From contig JBKHJO010000004.1 in NCBI GenBank assembly GCA_046538105.1, positions 1-64,000 on the forward strand: a DNA stretch of 64,000 bases. The letters run 5' to 3'. The notes below the pieces were generated by a model. That model was not told where the DNA came from, did no database searches, and saw only the letters and a list, made by a program, of their open reading frames with translations. Positions within the stretch are counted from its first letter, which is position 1. Each line of letters begins with the position of its first letter. Below are positions 51,530-60,364 of the stretch, piece after piece. The translations under genes and the position numbers were made by a program. Origin of the DNA: JAWLEV01 sp046538105 (GTDB lineage: Bacteria > Chloroflexota > Anaerolineae > UBA1429).

Positions 51530-52498
51530 ATGAAACGGATCGCGGTTTTGACAAGTGGGGGAGATGCACCGGGCATGAATGCGGCGATCCGCGCTATTGT
51601 GCGCGTCGGGCTTGCCGAAGGGCTGGAGGTCCTGGGGGTGCGCGACGGGTATCAGGGGCTTATCGACGACGCTATCTCCTCCCTGTCGGTTCGTGACGTG
51701 GGCGGCATCATGCAGACGGGGGGAACATTTCTGGGAAGTTCTCGTTGTGAGGAATTTCGTACTCGTGAGGGACGCGAAAAAGCCCTGGATAATCTGCGGC
51801 GGCGCGACGTGGAAGCACTGGTCGTCATCGGTGGCAACGGTTCACAGGCCGGATCCCACGCATTATCTGAGATGGGTTATCCCGTGATGGGAGTGTCCTC
51901 CACAATCGACAACGATCTGGAAGGCACAGATGTGACAATTGGCGTTGACACGGCGATCAACGTGGCCCGCGAGGCCATCGACCGGCTCAAGGTTACGGCG
52001 GCCTCCCATCGGCGCGCTTTTTTGGTGGAAACCATGGGGCGCAGGTGCGGTTATGTGGCCTTGATGGCCGGCATTGCGGGAGGGGCAGAGGTGGTCGTGA
52101 TCCCGGAGCGGGAAATTCCTCCTGAAAAGGTGGCACAGGAGCTACGAGCGGGCTATGAGCGTGGGAAGAGGGATGCCGTGGTGGTGGTTGCCGAAGGGGC
52201 AAAGAACAATGCGCGGAGGCTCGGCGATTGTCTGAGCGATTCCCGAGAGACGGGATTTGCACTTCGGGTGACGATTCTGGGTCATGTGCAGCGTGGCGCC
52301 AAGCCGACGGCTGCGGATCGCCTCCTGGCCACACGGTTGGGGGAAGGGGCCGTGCGAGCCCTTTTGTGCGGCAAAGAGGGAGAACTGGTGGGTATCCGCG
52401 GTGATGAGATCGTGACCACGCCTCTGGAAGAAATTGTAGGGCACCAGAAGTCCATAGATTTAGAGTTATTTGAGTTGGCCAATATCATGGCCCAGTGA
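51530..52498 (+). CDS. pfkA: 6-phosphofructokinase
   Basis: A 322-residue phosphofructokinase of the PFKA family, phosphorylating fructose 6-phosphate. It has SGGDAPGMNAAIRA at residues 9-22, Arg72 for ATP, and the catalytic TIDND with Asp127 and Asp129. It shows Asn at position 103 (GGNGSQ) where E. coli has Asp103, and Ser instead of Gly at 124. Gly104 is kept and Lys124 is absent, which argues for ATP rather than pyrophosphate as donor. ATG 51530 follows TGGAAGGAG. The loss of Asp103 could alter magnesium-ATP binding. Confidence 0.95.
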   Translation: MKRIAVLTSGGDAPGMNAAIRAIVRVGLAEGLEVLGVRDGYQGLIDDAISSLSVRDVGGIMQTGGTFLGSSRCEEFRTREGREKALDNLRRRDVEALVVIGGNGSQAGSHALSEMGYPVMGVSSTIDNDLEGTDVTIGVDTAINVAREAIDRLKVTAASHRRAFLVETMGRRCGYVALMAGIAGGAEVVVIPEREIPPEKVAQELRAGYERGKRDAVVVVAEGAKNNARRLGDCLSDSRETGFALRVTILGHVQRGAKPTAADRLLATRLGEGAVRALLCGKEGELVGIRGDEIVTTPLEEIVGHQKSIDLELFELANIMAQ

Positions 52499-52522
52499 AC
52501 TGGTGAAAGGAGCGTACAGATT

Positions 52523-53485
52523 ATGAAGGTACAGCATGCCGTCATGGTAGGATTGTTGGGACAGCAGCGGGATCGTTTCCATACCTATACGGAATCCCGA
52601 TCCCTAGCCGAACGGCTCGACATGTTGCACGATATTCCCGGTTGCGATGGCATAGAGGTCGTCTACCCCTCCGAGTTTCGTGATCTCGCAGAGGGCCGGG
52701 AGCAGGTTCTGGCTTCCGGTTGGCCCGTGTCGGCGGTTAATCTAAACGTCAAGGGGGATGACAAGTGGCGCGAGGGGTCTTTTACGTCCAGCGATGCCGC
52801 CATTCGCGCCGAGGCCGTGAATGATCTGAAGATCAGCATGGATCTGGCCGCCGATCTAGGGACGGACATGGTGACCTGTTGTCCCCTGATAGATGGACAT
52901 AACTATGCTTTCCAGGCGGATTATGTCCAGCAGTGGCACTGGTTGGTGGAGGGTATACGTGAGGCGGCGGGCCATCGCGATGATGTACGCATAAGTCTGG
53001 AGTACAAGATCAAAGAGTCGCGTAACTATTGTATCCTCGCCGATACAGGGCGGACCCTGTATTTTTGTGAGCAGGTGGGGTTGCCCAACGTGGGCATCAC
53101 CTATGATGTGGGACATGCGCTCATCGCCCAAGAAGCGCCAGCGGCCACGGCGGCCCTCACGGCCGACGCGGGCAAGCTCTTCTATATGCATTTTAACGAC
53201 AACGGCGGCGATTGGGATTGGGACATGATCCCGGGCTCCGTTCACGTGTGGGATCTGCTGGAGACGCTCTATTACCTACGGCGGGCGGATTGGCGAGGTT
53301 GGTTCGCCTACGACGTGCTCACCCGCAGCGGCGATGACGTCCTGGGGGTTCAGATCGCGACGCTGAGGGTGATGTCCCTTGCTGAAAAACTCTTGGACAA
53401 GATCGGTCGTGAGCGGATGGACTCTCTGATCGAGGCTGGGGCGCCCCATGAAAGCGTGGCGCTGCTCTGGGAGTCACTTCTGTGA
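52523..53485 (+). CDS. Sugar-phosphate isomerase/epimerase-like TIM barrel (AP endonuclease 2 fold)
   Basis: A 320-residue xylose-isomerase-like TIM barrel. It shows GCDGIEVVYPSEF early, VSLNVKGDD-type segments with metal ligands, ISLEYKIKESRNY with a Glu, ITYDVGHALIAQEAP with an Asp and His, and a late MHFNDNGGDWDWD. Together these ligands would bind a divalent metal. The ATG at 52523 has AAGGAG upstream. It follows pfkA by 24 bp, so it is probably cotranscribed. The substrate sugar cannot be told. Confidence 0.85.
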   Translation: MKVQHAVMVGLLGQQRDRFHTYTESRSLAERLDMLHDIPGCDGIEVVYPSEFRDLAEGREQVLASGWPVSAVNLNVKGDDKWREGSFTSSDAAIRAEAVNDLKISMDLAADLGTDMVTCCPLIDGHNYAFQADYVQQWHWLVEGIREAAGHRDDVRISLEYKIKESRNYCILADTGRTLYFCEQVGLPNVGITYDVGHALIAQEAPAATAALTADAGKLFYMHFNDNGGDWDWDMIPGSVHVWDLLETLYYLRRADWRGWFAYDVLTRSGDDVLGVQIATLRVMSLAEKLLDKIGRERMDSLIEAGAPHESVALLWESLL

Positions 53486-53500
53486 GGAGGACAGAGTCAC

Positions 53501-54508
53501 GTGGCGGCTGACCAAGAGAGGATGAACGGACAACAGATGGTCTCCTCCGGCACGTGGTCTGAGGTGGAGATCTATACGGATGGGGGATGTGATCCTAACC
53601 CCGGTCCTGGGGGGTGGGGCGCTGTATTGCTTTATGGGGATCAGATAAAGGAGATCAGCGGTGGCTCTGGGGCGACGACGAACAACCGCATGGAACTGAT
53701 GGCGGCTCTCTCTGCGCTGAGGGCATTGAGACGTCCCTGTAAGGTGACCCTATATACGGACTCTCAGTATCTTCGTAGAGGGATCACCGAGTGGCTTTCA
53801 TCCTGGCAGGAGAGTGGGTGGCGCACATCGGGTGGAGACGCTGTGGAGAATCAGGATCTGTGGCGTAAACTGGCCGATGCGGTGCGCCGGCATCGAGTGG
53901 AGTGGCACTGGGTCAGGGGGCACTCTGGAGACCGCCTCAATGAGCGTGCCGATGCGTTGGCTACTGAGGCCCGACGGGCAGTGGTGACGTCTGACGCTGC
54001 CTCTTGCGTAAGGGACGAGGCCGTCGAGCACGAGACTCTGCCTCAGGTGGATATCTATACGCGGGGATGCGCCCTGGGGATGGAGGAGGAGACGGAAATG
54101 CAGGTGGGAGGGTATGCTGCCGTCCTCGTACGCGGCGAGGCGTCAGAAGTCATCTCGGGGGCACAGCCCTCCGCTACGAACAATACGATGGAACTGCGAG
54201 CGGTGATCGCGGCCCTTTTATCTTTGGAGGAACGCTCCGGGGTGACCATATATACCCCTTCCAAGTATGTCCTTCACGGAGCAAGGCGGTGGTTGCCGGG
54301 TTGGAAGCGGCGGGGCTGGCAAACGCGTGATGGGAAGCGTGTTAAAAACAGAGAGATGTGGGAAGCGCTTGACCGCGCCATGGATGCGCACGCCATTACG
54401 TGGCGCTTTTTGCCCCAGGATGCGCGCGGAGATTATAGTAAGGAGGCCTCGCAGGCGGCGCGTCGTGAGGCGGAAGACATGCGGGAAAGAAAAATGCGCA
54501 AAACATAG
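53501..54508 (+). CDS. Tandem RNase HI: active first domain, degenerate second domain
   Basis: A 335-residue protein with two RNase H-fold halves. The first (about residues 19-160) is complete: Asp27 in YTDGGCDPNPG, Glu65 in NNRMELMAAL, Asp87 in YTDSQY, His141 in RGHSGDRLN and Asp151 in ERAD, so it should degrade RNA in RNA-DNA hybrids. The second (about 182-325) keeps the framework (GGYAAVLVRG, NNTMELRAVIAAL, GWKRRGWQTRDG) but has Arg188 and Pro253 in place of the two key aspartates; the His and last Asp are also missing. Its remaining function may be binding hybrids or a partner. The GTG at 53501 follows AGGAGG at 10 nt. Confidence 0.9.
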   Translation: MAADQERMNGQQMVSSGTWSEVEIYTDGGCDPNPGPGGWGAVLLYGDQIKEISGGSGATTNNRMELMAALSALRALRRPCKVTLYTDSQYLRRGITEWLSSWQESGWRTSGGDAVENQDLWRKLADAVRRHRVEWHWVRGHSGDRLNERADALATEARRAVVTSDAASCVRDEAVEHETLPQVDIYTRGCALGMEEETEMQVGGYAAVLVRGEASEVISGAQPSATNNTMELRAVIAALLSLEERSGVTIYTPSKYVLHGARRWLPGWKRRGWQTRDGKRVKNREMWEALDRAMDAHAITWRFLPQDARGDYSKEASQAARREAEDMRERKMRKT

Positions 54509-54542
54509 ATTTGGACGTTTGGTTTATTTAGAGAGGGGGCCC

Positions 54543-55166
54543 ATGGCTAATCTCATCACGCTTGCTCGCTTTCCCTTGTTGATCGTCATCGTACTTTTGC
54601 TCTATGTTGCGGGTGCCACGCCCCGTCTTATAAACGTTCCTCTGTTACTCTTGCTCATCGGCATGGATTCTCTCGATGGCATGGTGGCCCGTGCGCGTGG
54701 TGAGACATCTCTGTTGGGAAGCGTGCTAGACATCATGGCGGATAGAACAGTTGAGCTGGTTCTCTGGATTGTCTATGCCCATCTAGGATTGATATCCGTG
54801 GTGATTCCCCTCGTCTACGTCGTGCGGGGCACGGTGGTGGATGCGTTGCGTGGGTTGTACGTCCGCGAGGGAGAGACGCCTTTTGGCGCCATGCGTACAG
54901 GTATTGGCAGGTGGCTCGTGGCCAGCTCTTTTATGCGTGGCATCTATGGCGTAAGCAAGCTCATCTCCTTTGCCGGCCTGGCGATGACGCACGCCCTGCA
55001 GGCCTATGCTCTACGGGGAGCCGTTTCCTCAGAATGGGTGGCAACAAGTTCCCTGGTGTTCAACATCACGAGTTGGATCGCCCTGGCCTTTTGCTTAACC
55101 CGTGGACTGCCGGTTGTGGTGGAGGCTATCCCCACTCTCGCCGGAACGGAAGAGCAGAAAGGGTGA
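54543..55166 (+). CDS. CDP-alcohol phosphatidyltransferase family protein
   Basis: A 207-residue integral membrane enzyme that transfers a phosphatidyl group to an alcohol, as in phosphatidylglycerol or inositol-phosphate lipid synthesis. The full signature D-x2-D-G-x2-A-R-x8-G-x3-D-x3-D is present in MDSLDGMVARARGETSLLGS and the following VLDIMADR. About five hydrophobic helices occur. ATG 54543 follows AGAGAGGGGG; the frame upstream to 54267 overlaps the RNase H gene and is not used. The acceptor alcohol is unknown. It lies 34 bp after the RNase H stop. Confidence 0.9.
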   Translation: MANLITLARFPLLIVIVLLLYVAGATPRLINVPLLLLLIGMDSLDGMVARARGETSLLGSVLDIMADRTVELVLWIVYAHLGLISVVIPLVYVVRGTVVDALRGLYVREGETPFGAMRTGIGRWLVASSFMRGIYGVSKLISFAGLAMTHALQAYALRGAVSSEWVATSSLVFNITSWIALAFCLTRGLPVVVEAIPTLAGTEEQKG

Positions 55167-55190
55167 GAACAGGCTTTTGGTGACCGTCCT

Positions 55191-57815
55191 TTAGAGGGGG
55201 GCCAGTATATTCCTGGCCTCTCGCAGGTGTCTAAGGGCATCCTCAAAGGTAGAGGCTGACGTTGCCATCTCTACTCTGCGTTCCGCCCTGTCGCAGACCT
55301 CGCTGGTCTCCTCCGCCGCTTTGGGAGAACCTTCTTGTTGAAGACTTTGTACGCGATCGCGTCCTCGTCCGAGGCGCCTTTCTGCGGCCTGGAGTTCGTC
55401 GCTCAACTGACGTAAGGCGCGTTCCATCTGGTTTACAGTACGTCTGTACATCTCTTCGGCGTTTTGCGCCGCATTGACCGCTTCCTGGAGTCGGTTGTTC
55501 GCCTCTCGAAGCGTCGATGCCGTCGTGCTCTGCCGCTCCAGCGCTATCGCTTGTTCCCACATCTCCTCTGCATCTGAGGTCTCCCACATGATGTGGGGCC
55601 ACTGGCTATTCTCCTGCATCTCGTCTATGTTGCTGCGCAAAGCATGTATCCTTCTGGTCGAGCGCTGATATGCTCTGGATAGATCCTTCAATCCTTTTCG
55701 TCCCTCGCGAATCTGACGCTGGGCGTTTTCCATCCGCTCCTGAAGGGCTGTCGCTCGGCGCCCCACCACTGTGCGCAGCGTGGCGGGGTTCTCGGCATTC
55801 TCCTTTATCGCTGCCTGCCAACTTTCCAATTCGGCGTTCAAGGTGTCGATGTCTTCTTGAGGCATGGGTTGTTCGTAGGGGCGCATCTTGTTCAGGCGTG
55901 TCCACATGCGCTGTAACGCCTTTTCCGTCTCCTGCGCCGCTTTTTGATAGTGATCTCTATCGTTCTTGTGGGTCGAAAGGAGCTCTTTCAGTTGAGACGT
56001 CAGAGAAGGCAGCCATTCCTCGTATGCCCTGTGATAATCGACCTGGGAAGGGATCTCTATCCTGTGGCGTTGGGCAACAAACTCCTGGCGCAGTGCTTCC
56101 ATACGTTCGCGTACCTCTGGCAGCATCTGCTCCTTTTTGCTTTCCAGGTCCGGCCACGTCTCTTGCGTCAACGTTTCCATCTGGCTGTCGAGTTCCTCGC
56201 GCAGGGACTCGATGCGTTCCTTTTCCTGCTCCAGGTCGCCGATGGACTCTTTTGCTCTCTCAAAGCAGGTTTGGGCATGTGACAGGATTCTGAGGGCGTC
56301 GGGCAGTTCGGTCTGCCGAAAGGATCGCTCATGACGTATATCTGAAGGAACCCGTTCCAGATCCATGGAAACCTGCTCCAAGTTTGAGGCAGCCTGTCCG
56401 ACTTTTTCTGCCAGGCCTTTTTCCCAGTGAACGGTGTAGACGTGGAGCGCCTCGCGCAGACGGTGTACGCGTTCGTGCCATTCGCCCAGAGCCTCGGATG
56501 AGAGTTGGTCAAGGAGATGGCGTATCCTATTCCTTTTTTCCAAAAAGTCACTCAAAGACTCTGTGGCCTCTTGTAGACGGCTTTCCGCCCTTTTTGATAG
56601 GGTGATGGCCGATTGATATCCTTCCAAGGTTCCCAGGCTGCGCTGGCGCTCGGCCTCCATATAAGCATCGGCGGCCTCTTCGATGAGCGCAACGCTCCTG
56701 TCCGGCTCCAAGAGCGGGTTCTTTTTGCAGAGATCGTCGCATTCGGCCTGTGCCTGGGTCAGCGCCTGCACATCCCCCCTGATGGTTTCCCGACTCTGTT
56801 CCATGAGATCGTCCAACTGATCCAACTTGTTGGAGAGGGATTGGAAAGCCACATCGAAATGGCTCACTTCTTTGGTGACGCGTCGGTAGGCCTTTACGGT
56901 CCTTTGCCTTGCCGTTTGCTTGATTTCCTGGGTTATCTTTTGCAGGGTCTCCAGTTCCCGCTGTACGGAAGACTCTGTCGCCCCCCTCGCCTTTAGGCCC
57001 TCCCAGCGCTCCTGTGCCAACTCCAGGCTGCTTTGCACGCGCTGGGCGACGTTCTCGGTCCTGCTGCGGGCCCTTGCCGTCCTCTCCATAAAATCGTCAA
57101 GTTCCTCGAGTTGAGGCATCATTCTTCCCATCAGTTCATCCGCTTTAAGGACGGCCACGGCCATGTTTCCCTTTTCGGTGTTGGCAAGGATGTCCAACCC
57201 CCGTTCTATCTCATCGTATATGGTTTGCAATTGGTGTTCCGCATCCTCCAGTCCTGTGGTACCGGCCTCAACCTCGGCTTCCAGGAGCACGCCGATGCGG
57301 CGTGTTTCCGCTCGCATCTCATGTAAGGCGGCATGTACTTTTTCGGGTATCTGATGGGCCTGTCTTTCCTTTTTCTTCAAGGTGGCCAGAAGATTTTCCG
57401 CCCTGTCCAGCAGTTGCTGCATCTGGCGGCACTGTCGCCATGCCACGAAGGCTTTGCATAGAGGAGGCCAGGCGCGAAAGCGCAGGGCCTCTGAAAAGGT
57501 GATAAAGGTTGATGCAGGAAGCATCGGAACAGGCCAGCGCTCCCGGATTTGATCAACGACCTGTTCTAGGGTTTTTAGCGTGTCTTGGGCTGTATCGTCT
57601 ATCTCGCGGTAACGCCCCGGTCGGGGCTGTGTTGGCCACAGGGAGACGTGGTGCTCCAGGTCTTTTTCAAGTTCTTGCAGGTGGCTCTCATCATTTGCCG
57701 AGCAAGAATCCTGTCTATGCAGGCGCCAGAGAAGGAAGCGTAGGACGAACCATGCGCCCAGGCTGCCCAAGAGATAGAGGTCCAATATGATGACGAGGAC
57801 GCGAGGCCAGCTCAC
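55191..57815 (-). CDS. Long coiled-coil membrane-anchored protein
   Basis: An 874-residue protein with one N-terminal membrane helix (VLVIILDLYLLGSLGAWFVL, residues of about 6-30) and then almost continuous charged coiled coil to the end. Stretches rich in Glu, Arg, Gln and Leu dominate; few glycines and no catalytic motif are seen. The layout (short outside segment, one helix, large cytoplasmic coiled-coil body) recalls EzrA, the septation-ring regulator, but I see no diagnostic motif. The GTG at 57815 is chosen because AGGAG lies 10 nt ahead. It starts 54 bp after the enolase-superfamily gene on the same strand. Confidence 0.75.
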   Translation of the reverse strand: MSWPRVLVIILDLYLLGSLGAWFVLRFLLWRLHRQDSCSANDESHLQELEKDLEHHVSLWPTQPRPGRYREIDDTAQDTLKTLEQVVDQIRERWPVPMLPASTFITFSEALRFRAWPPLCKAFVAWRQCRQMQQLLDRAENLLATLKKKERQAHQIPEKVHAALHEMRAETRRIGVLLEAEVEAGTTGLEDAEHQLQTIYDEIERGLDILANTEKGNMAVAVLKADELMGRMMPQLEELDDFMERTARARSRTENVAQRVQSSLELAQERWEGLKARGATESSVQRELETLQKITQEIKQTARQRTVKAYRRVTKEVSHFDVAFQSLSNKLDQLDDLMEQSRETIRGDVQALTQAQAECDDLCKKNPLLEPDRSVALIEEAADAYMEAERQRSLGTLEGYQSAITLSKRAESRLQEATESLSDFLEKRNRIRHLLDQLSSEALGEWHERVHRLREALHVYTVHWEKGLAEKVGQAASNLEQVSMDLERVPSDIRHERSFRQTELPDALRILSHAQTCFERAKESIGDLEQEKERIESLREELDSQMETLTQETWPDLESKKEQMLPEVRERMEALRQEFVAQRHRIEIPSQVDYHRAYEEWLPSLTSQLKELLSTHKNDRDHYQKAAQETEKALQRMWTRLNKMRPYEQPMPQEDIDTLNAELESWQAAIKENAENPATLRTVVGRRATALQERMENAQRQIREGRKGLKDLSRAYQRSTRRIHALRSNIDEMQENSQWPHIMWETSDAEEMWEQAIALERQSTTASTLREANNRLQEAVNAAQNAEEMYRRTVNQMERALRQLSDELQAAERRLGRGRDRVQSLQQEGSPKAAEETSEVCDRAERRVEMATSASTFEDALRHLREARNILAPL

Positions 57816-57869
57816 TTGTATAAATCTCCTGTTATCAAATCTGTCGACAGAGTATCCCACATGACCGCG

Positions 57870-59009
57870 CTACCAGTTGGTAAAACTACCGTCCTCGCGG
57901 TGTAGATGGGGTAACTCTTGCATACGGAAAGAATGCGTCTCTGCCGCCTGGCGATCGAACTCGATGCCCAGGCCCGGTCCTTCTGGTGGCAAGAGGTAGC
58001 CATCCTCCCATTCTGGCTGATTAAGGACGACGTCGGTAAGGCTGGTGCCAGGTTTTCGGGGTTGCTCCTGCACGCCAAAGTTCGATATGGCCAAGTTAAA
58101 GTGCAGGCAGGCCATCATGGATATGGGACCCAAGGGGTTGTGTACTATGACGTCGATATAGTGGCCTTCGCACCATCCGGCGATTTTTTGTGCTTCTGTC
58201 AGGCCGCCGCAGATACAAAGGTCGACGCGCGCATAGTCTATCAGGTCGTGGTCGATGAGTTCGCGAAAGTCCCACTTGCTGGCGAATTGCTCACCTACAG
58301 CCAGCGGCGTGTCGATCTTTTGACGCAAGAGATGGAAGGTCTGTGGGCTTTCGGAACGCACGGGATCCTCCATGAAAAAGGGACGGTAGGGCAGCACCTC
58401 CCGGCAGAGATGGATGGTGTCGGGAGGATCGAGACGGGTGTGAATGTCAAAGCAGAGTTCGATTTCCTCGTCGAGGGCCTCGCGAAGGTCGCGGAACTGG
58501 GCGATGGTTCGCTGCACGGCACGGGTCGGTTCCAGGAGGTCACCCTCGGTAGAGAGCCCCCAGCGCACGAACTTCCAACCCTCTTCTACCCGGGCCTTGG
58601 CGTCGGCCACCAGTTCCTCCGTGCCCTCCGAGCCGCCGTGAAGATGGCAGTAACAGGCGACCCCGTCCCGCACACGGCCTCCCAGGAGATCGTAGACGGG
58701 GACGCCCCATGCTTTTCCTTTAATATCCCAGAGGGCGATGTCGATGGCGGCGATGGCGCTGCCCAGGATCTTGCCGTGAGGGAAGAACCCTCCGCGGGAG
58801 AGCAGTTGCCAGAGGTGCTCCGTGCGTATGGGGTCCTGGCCGATGAGAAGGGGCTCGAAATGTTCGATGGCTCCCATGACGGCGAGTTCTCGGCCGGTCA
58901 ACCCCGATTCGCCCACACCATATATGCCCTCGTCGGTATCGACGACGACGAACAAATAGTTTCGACTGCCAGCCCAAACGGGATAGCAGGTGATATCGGT
59001 GATCCTCAT
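57870..59009 (-). CDS. Enolase-superfamily dehydratase (mandelate racemase / D-galactonate dehydratase-like)
   Basis: A 379-residue enzyme of the mandelate racemase/muconate lactonising family, which abstracts an alpha proton of a carboxylate such as an aldonic acid. The capping domain opens MRITDITCYPVWAG. The barrel ligands are CFDIHTRLDP (Asp), FFMEDPV (Glu) and AVGEQFAS (Glu); the likely catalytic His lies in VHNPLGPIS. This pattern matches D-galactonate and D-mannonate dehydratases. ATG 59009 follows GAGGTAAAGAG. The exact sugar acid is unknown. Confidence 0.88.
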   Translation of the reverse strand: MRITDITCYPVWAGSRNYLFVVVDTDEGIYGVGESGLTGRELAVMGAIEHFEPLLIGQDPIRTEHLWQLLSRGGFFPHGKILGSAIAAIDIALWDIKGKAWGVPVYDLLGGRVRDGVACYCHLHGGSEGTEELVADAKARVEEGWKFVRWGLSTEGDLLEPTRAVQRTIAQFRDLREALDEEIELCFDIHTRLDPPDTIHLCREVLPYRPFFMEDPVRSESPQTFHLLRQKIDTPLAVGEQFASKWDFRELIDHDLIDYARVDLCICGGLTEAQKIAGWCEGHYIDVIVHNPLGPISMMACLHFNLAISNFGVQEQPRKPGTSLTDVVLNQPEWEDGYLLPPEGPGLGIEFDRQAAETHSFRMQELPHLHREDGSFTNW

Positions 59010-59042
59010 CTCTTTACCTCCCAGTTTTTAATTCGATGCCCT

Positions 59043-59072
59043 AGTGTAGATGGATAGCAGAGGGTGTGTCAA
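59043..59072 (-). promoter_or_regulatory. Promoter of the enolase-superfamily gene
   Basis: On the minus strand TTGACA (59072-59067), 18-bp spacer, TACACT (59048-59043). Confidence 0.5.
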
Positions 59073-59101
59073 GCGGACTGTGGAAAAAGAGAGAAATTGG
59101 C

Positions 59102-59763
59102 TTAGAGCGTCAGACGCTCTCCAAAATGGGACTCCACCCATCTGGCATTTTCCTGTATAGACCGGCTACCGTCGATAGTGAGCGTCTTGAGGCCCAGCCG
59201 TGCAGCCTGGGAGGCTGTATATCCGGCAAGGGCGATGTCGCGCCCCATCCAATGGTCAAAGGCCTGTTGGGGATCGGCACACTGGCGTAGAATTCGCTGT
59301 ATCCAGGCCCCCGTTGCTGGTACATGCGGCGGTGAAAAGTTTTTTCGGGAAGCAACCAGATGGCTGGTGAGGGAGTAAAGAGTATCTCCTGTACGTAGCG
59401 GGGCAATAGGGCGGTTCCCTCGGCGAGGATCGGACGCGAGCGCGACATCTCCAGCAGATCGCTGACGCTCATCTCGAACTCGTCGGCATAGATGGCGAGT
59501 TGTTCCTCGAGCAGCGTGTCGGCGGGGCGCATCCAAAATCCTTCCCAATCCATCTCTGCGTAACTCTTGAAGATGGCATCGCAAAAACGGGATGTCTTCT
59601 CGGTCGGGCCCGGTTTTCTGTGTTCCTCGAACGGATTATCGCAGTGGTATACGTGCAGGTCACAAGTGTTACTCAGGCGTTCTGCTATGGATGTTTTACC
59701 CGTGCAGGTTCCGCCGCCCAGCCATAGGACATGGGCGGCCAGTTCCTGTGGGGACAGGCTCAA
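59102..59763 (-). pseudogene. Frameshifted P-loop kinase-like protein
   Basis: The N-terminal frame starts at TTG 59763 with LWLGGGTCTGKTSIAERLS, a Walker A loop, and continues to FHRRMYQQRG. After a C5 run at 59308-59312 the sensible sequence continues in another minus frame, AWIQRILRQCADPQQAF, then HWMGRDIALAGY and LTIDGSRSIQENARWVESHF, ending at 59102. Restoring one base in that run would give an intact protein of about 220 residues. Uncorrected, the N-terminal frame reads on to 59110 with an implausible tail. The start overlaps the stop of the upstream nuclease-like gene. It may be a recent pseudogene or a consensus error. Confidence 0.72.
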
Positions 59764-60266
59764 TCTTTTTCTCCCTCGCGATGCAGAATTTCGTAAGTCA
59801 CTGCGCCTTTCTGGATGCAGTTTCTGACCCTTCGTTCTCTGGTGGAGAGCGTGGCGCTCTCGCCGCTTTTTACTTCTACAAATACGATCCTTTGGACATC
59901 TCCGTCACTGAGGCCATCGAAGACGATGAGATCCACCGGCGTGCCGATGAAGCGGGCATCTCGGGGATTGTAGGCAAAGTCGGGGAAAAAGGGCACCAGG
60001 TGCTCTGTGACCTTGCCCCGGATGACGGCCTGACTCCTCTCAATGGCGTCTTGTCGAATCCGCCGCTCTTCCCTTTCTCGCCAGGTGTGAAAAAGAATTC
60101 GCGCCCTGGCCTCTGCCTCTGACTCTTTTTCCTCTGCCCTCCAGCGTTCGAACAGCGCCTTTGCCCTATCCTCCACCTGCTGTTTGGCCTGTGCATACTT
60201 GATCAGGAGGTAGATCAATCCTACCAGCGCGGCGAGAAGCAATATGGTAAGCACCTGTTCGAACAT
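59760..60266 (-). CDS. Holliday junction resolvase-related endonuclease with N-terminal membrane helix
   Basis: A 168-residue protein of the Endonuc_Holl family (PF10107-like). One membrane helix at residues 5-23 (VLTILLLAALVGLIYLLIK) is followed by a charged coiled-coil stretch (about 28-85). The nuclease core then shows FFPDFAYNPRDARFIGTPVD with its Asp and VFVEVKSGES with Glu-Val-Lys. These are the catalytic residues of the PD-(D/E)xK fold and are all present. A membrane-anchored DNase-like protein is unusual, and its true substrate is not established. Its stop overlaps the start of the frameshifted kinase. Confidence 0.87.
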   Translation of the reverse strand: MFEQVLTILLLAALVGLIYLLIKYAQAKQQVEDRAKALFERWRAEEKESEAEARARILFHTWREREERRIRQDAIERSQAVIRGKVTEHLVPFFPDFAYNPRDARFIGTPVDLIVFDGLSDGDVQRIVFVEVKSGESATLSTRERRVRNCIQKGAVTYEILHREGEKD

Positions 60267-60293
60267 GGTTGGCTCTTTTTAGCCTCCCGACTC

Positions 60294-60322
60294 TTGACAG
60301 TCTCAACCTTCTATGATAACAT
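60294..60322 (+). promoter_or_regulatory. Promoter of the SAM-riboswitch operon
   Basis: TTGACA (60294-60299), 17-bp spacer, TAACAT (60317-60322). Confidence 0.5.
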
Positions 60323-60364
60323 GGCTGCACTAGGTGAGCAATTCTCGCTCTTTTTTTTTGTGCA

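Noticed and set aside
54267..54542. N-terminal extension of the CDP-alcohol phosphatidyltransferase
   Set aside because: It overlaps the RNase H gene in another frame, is Arg/Cys-rich, and ATG 54543 has its own ribosome site.
57918..59057. 379-residue plus-strand frame
   Set aside because: It mirrors the enolase-superfamily gene exactly on the other strand and shows no family motif.
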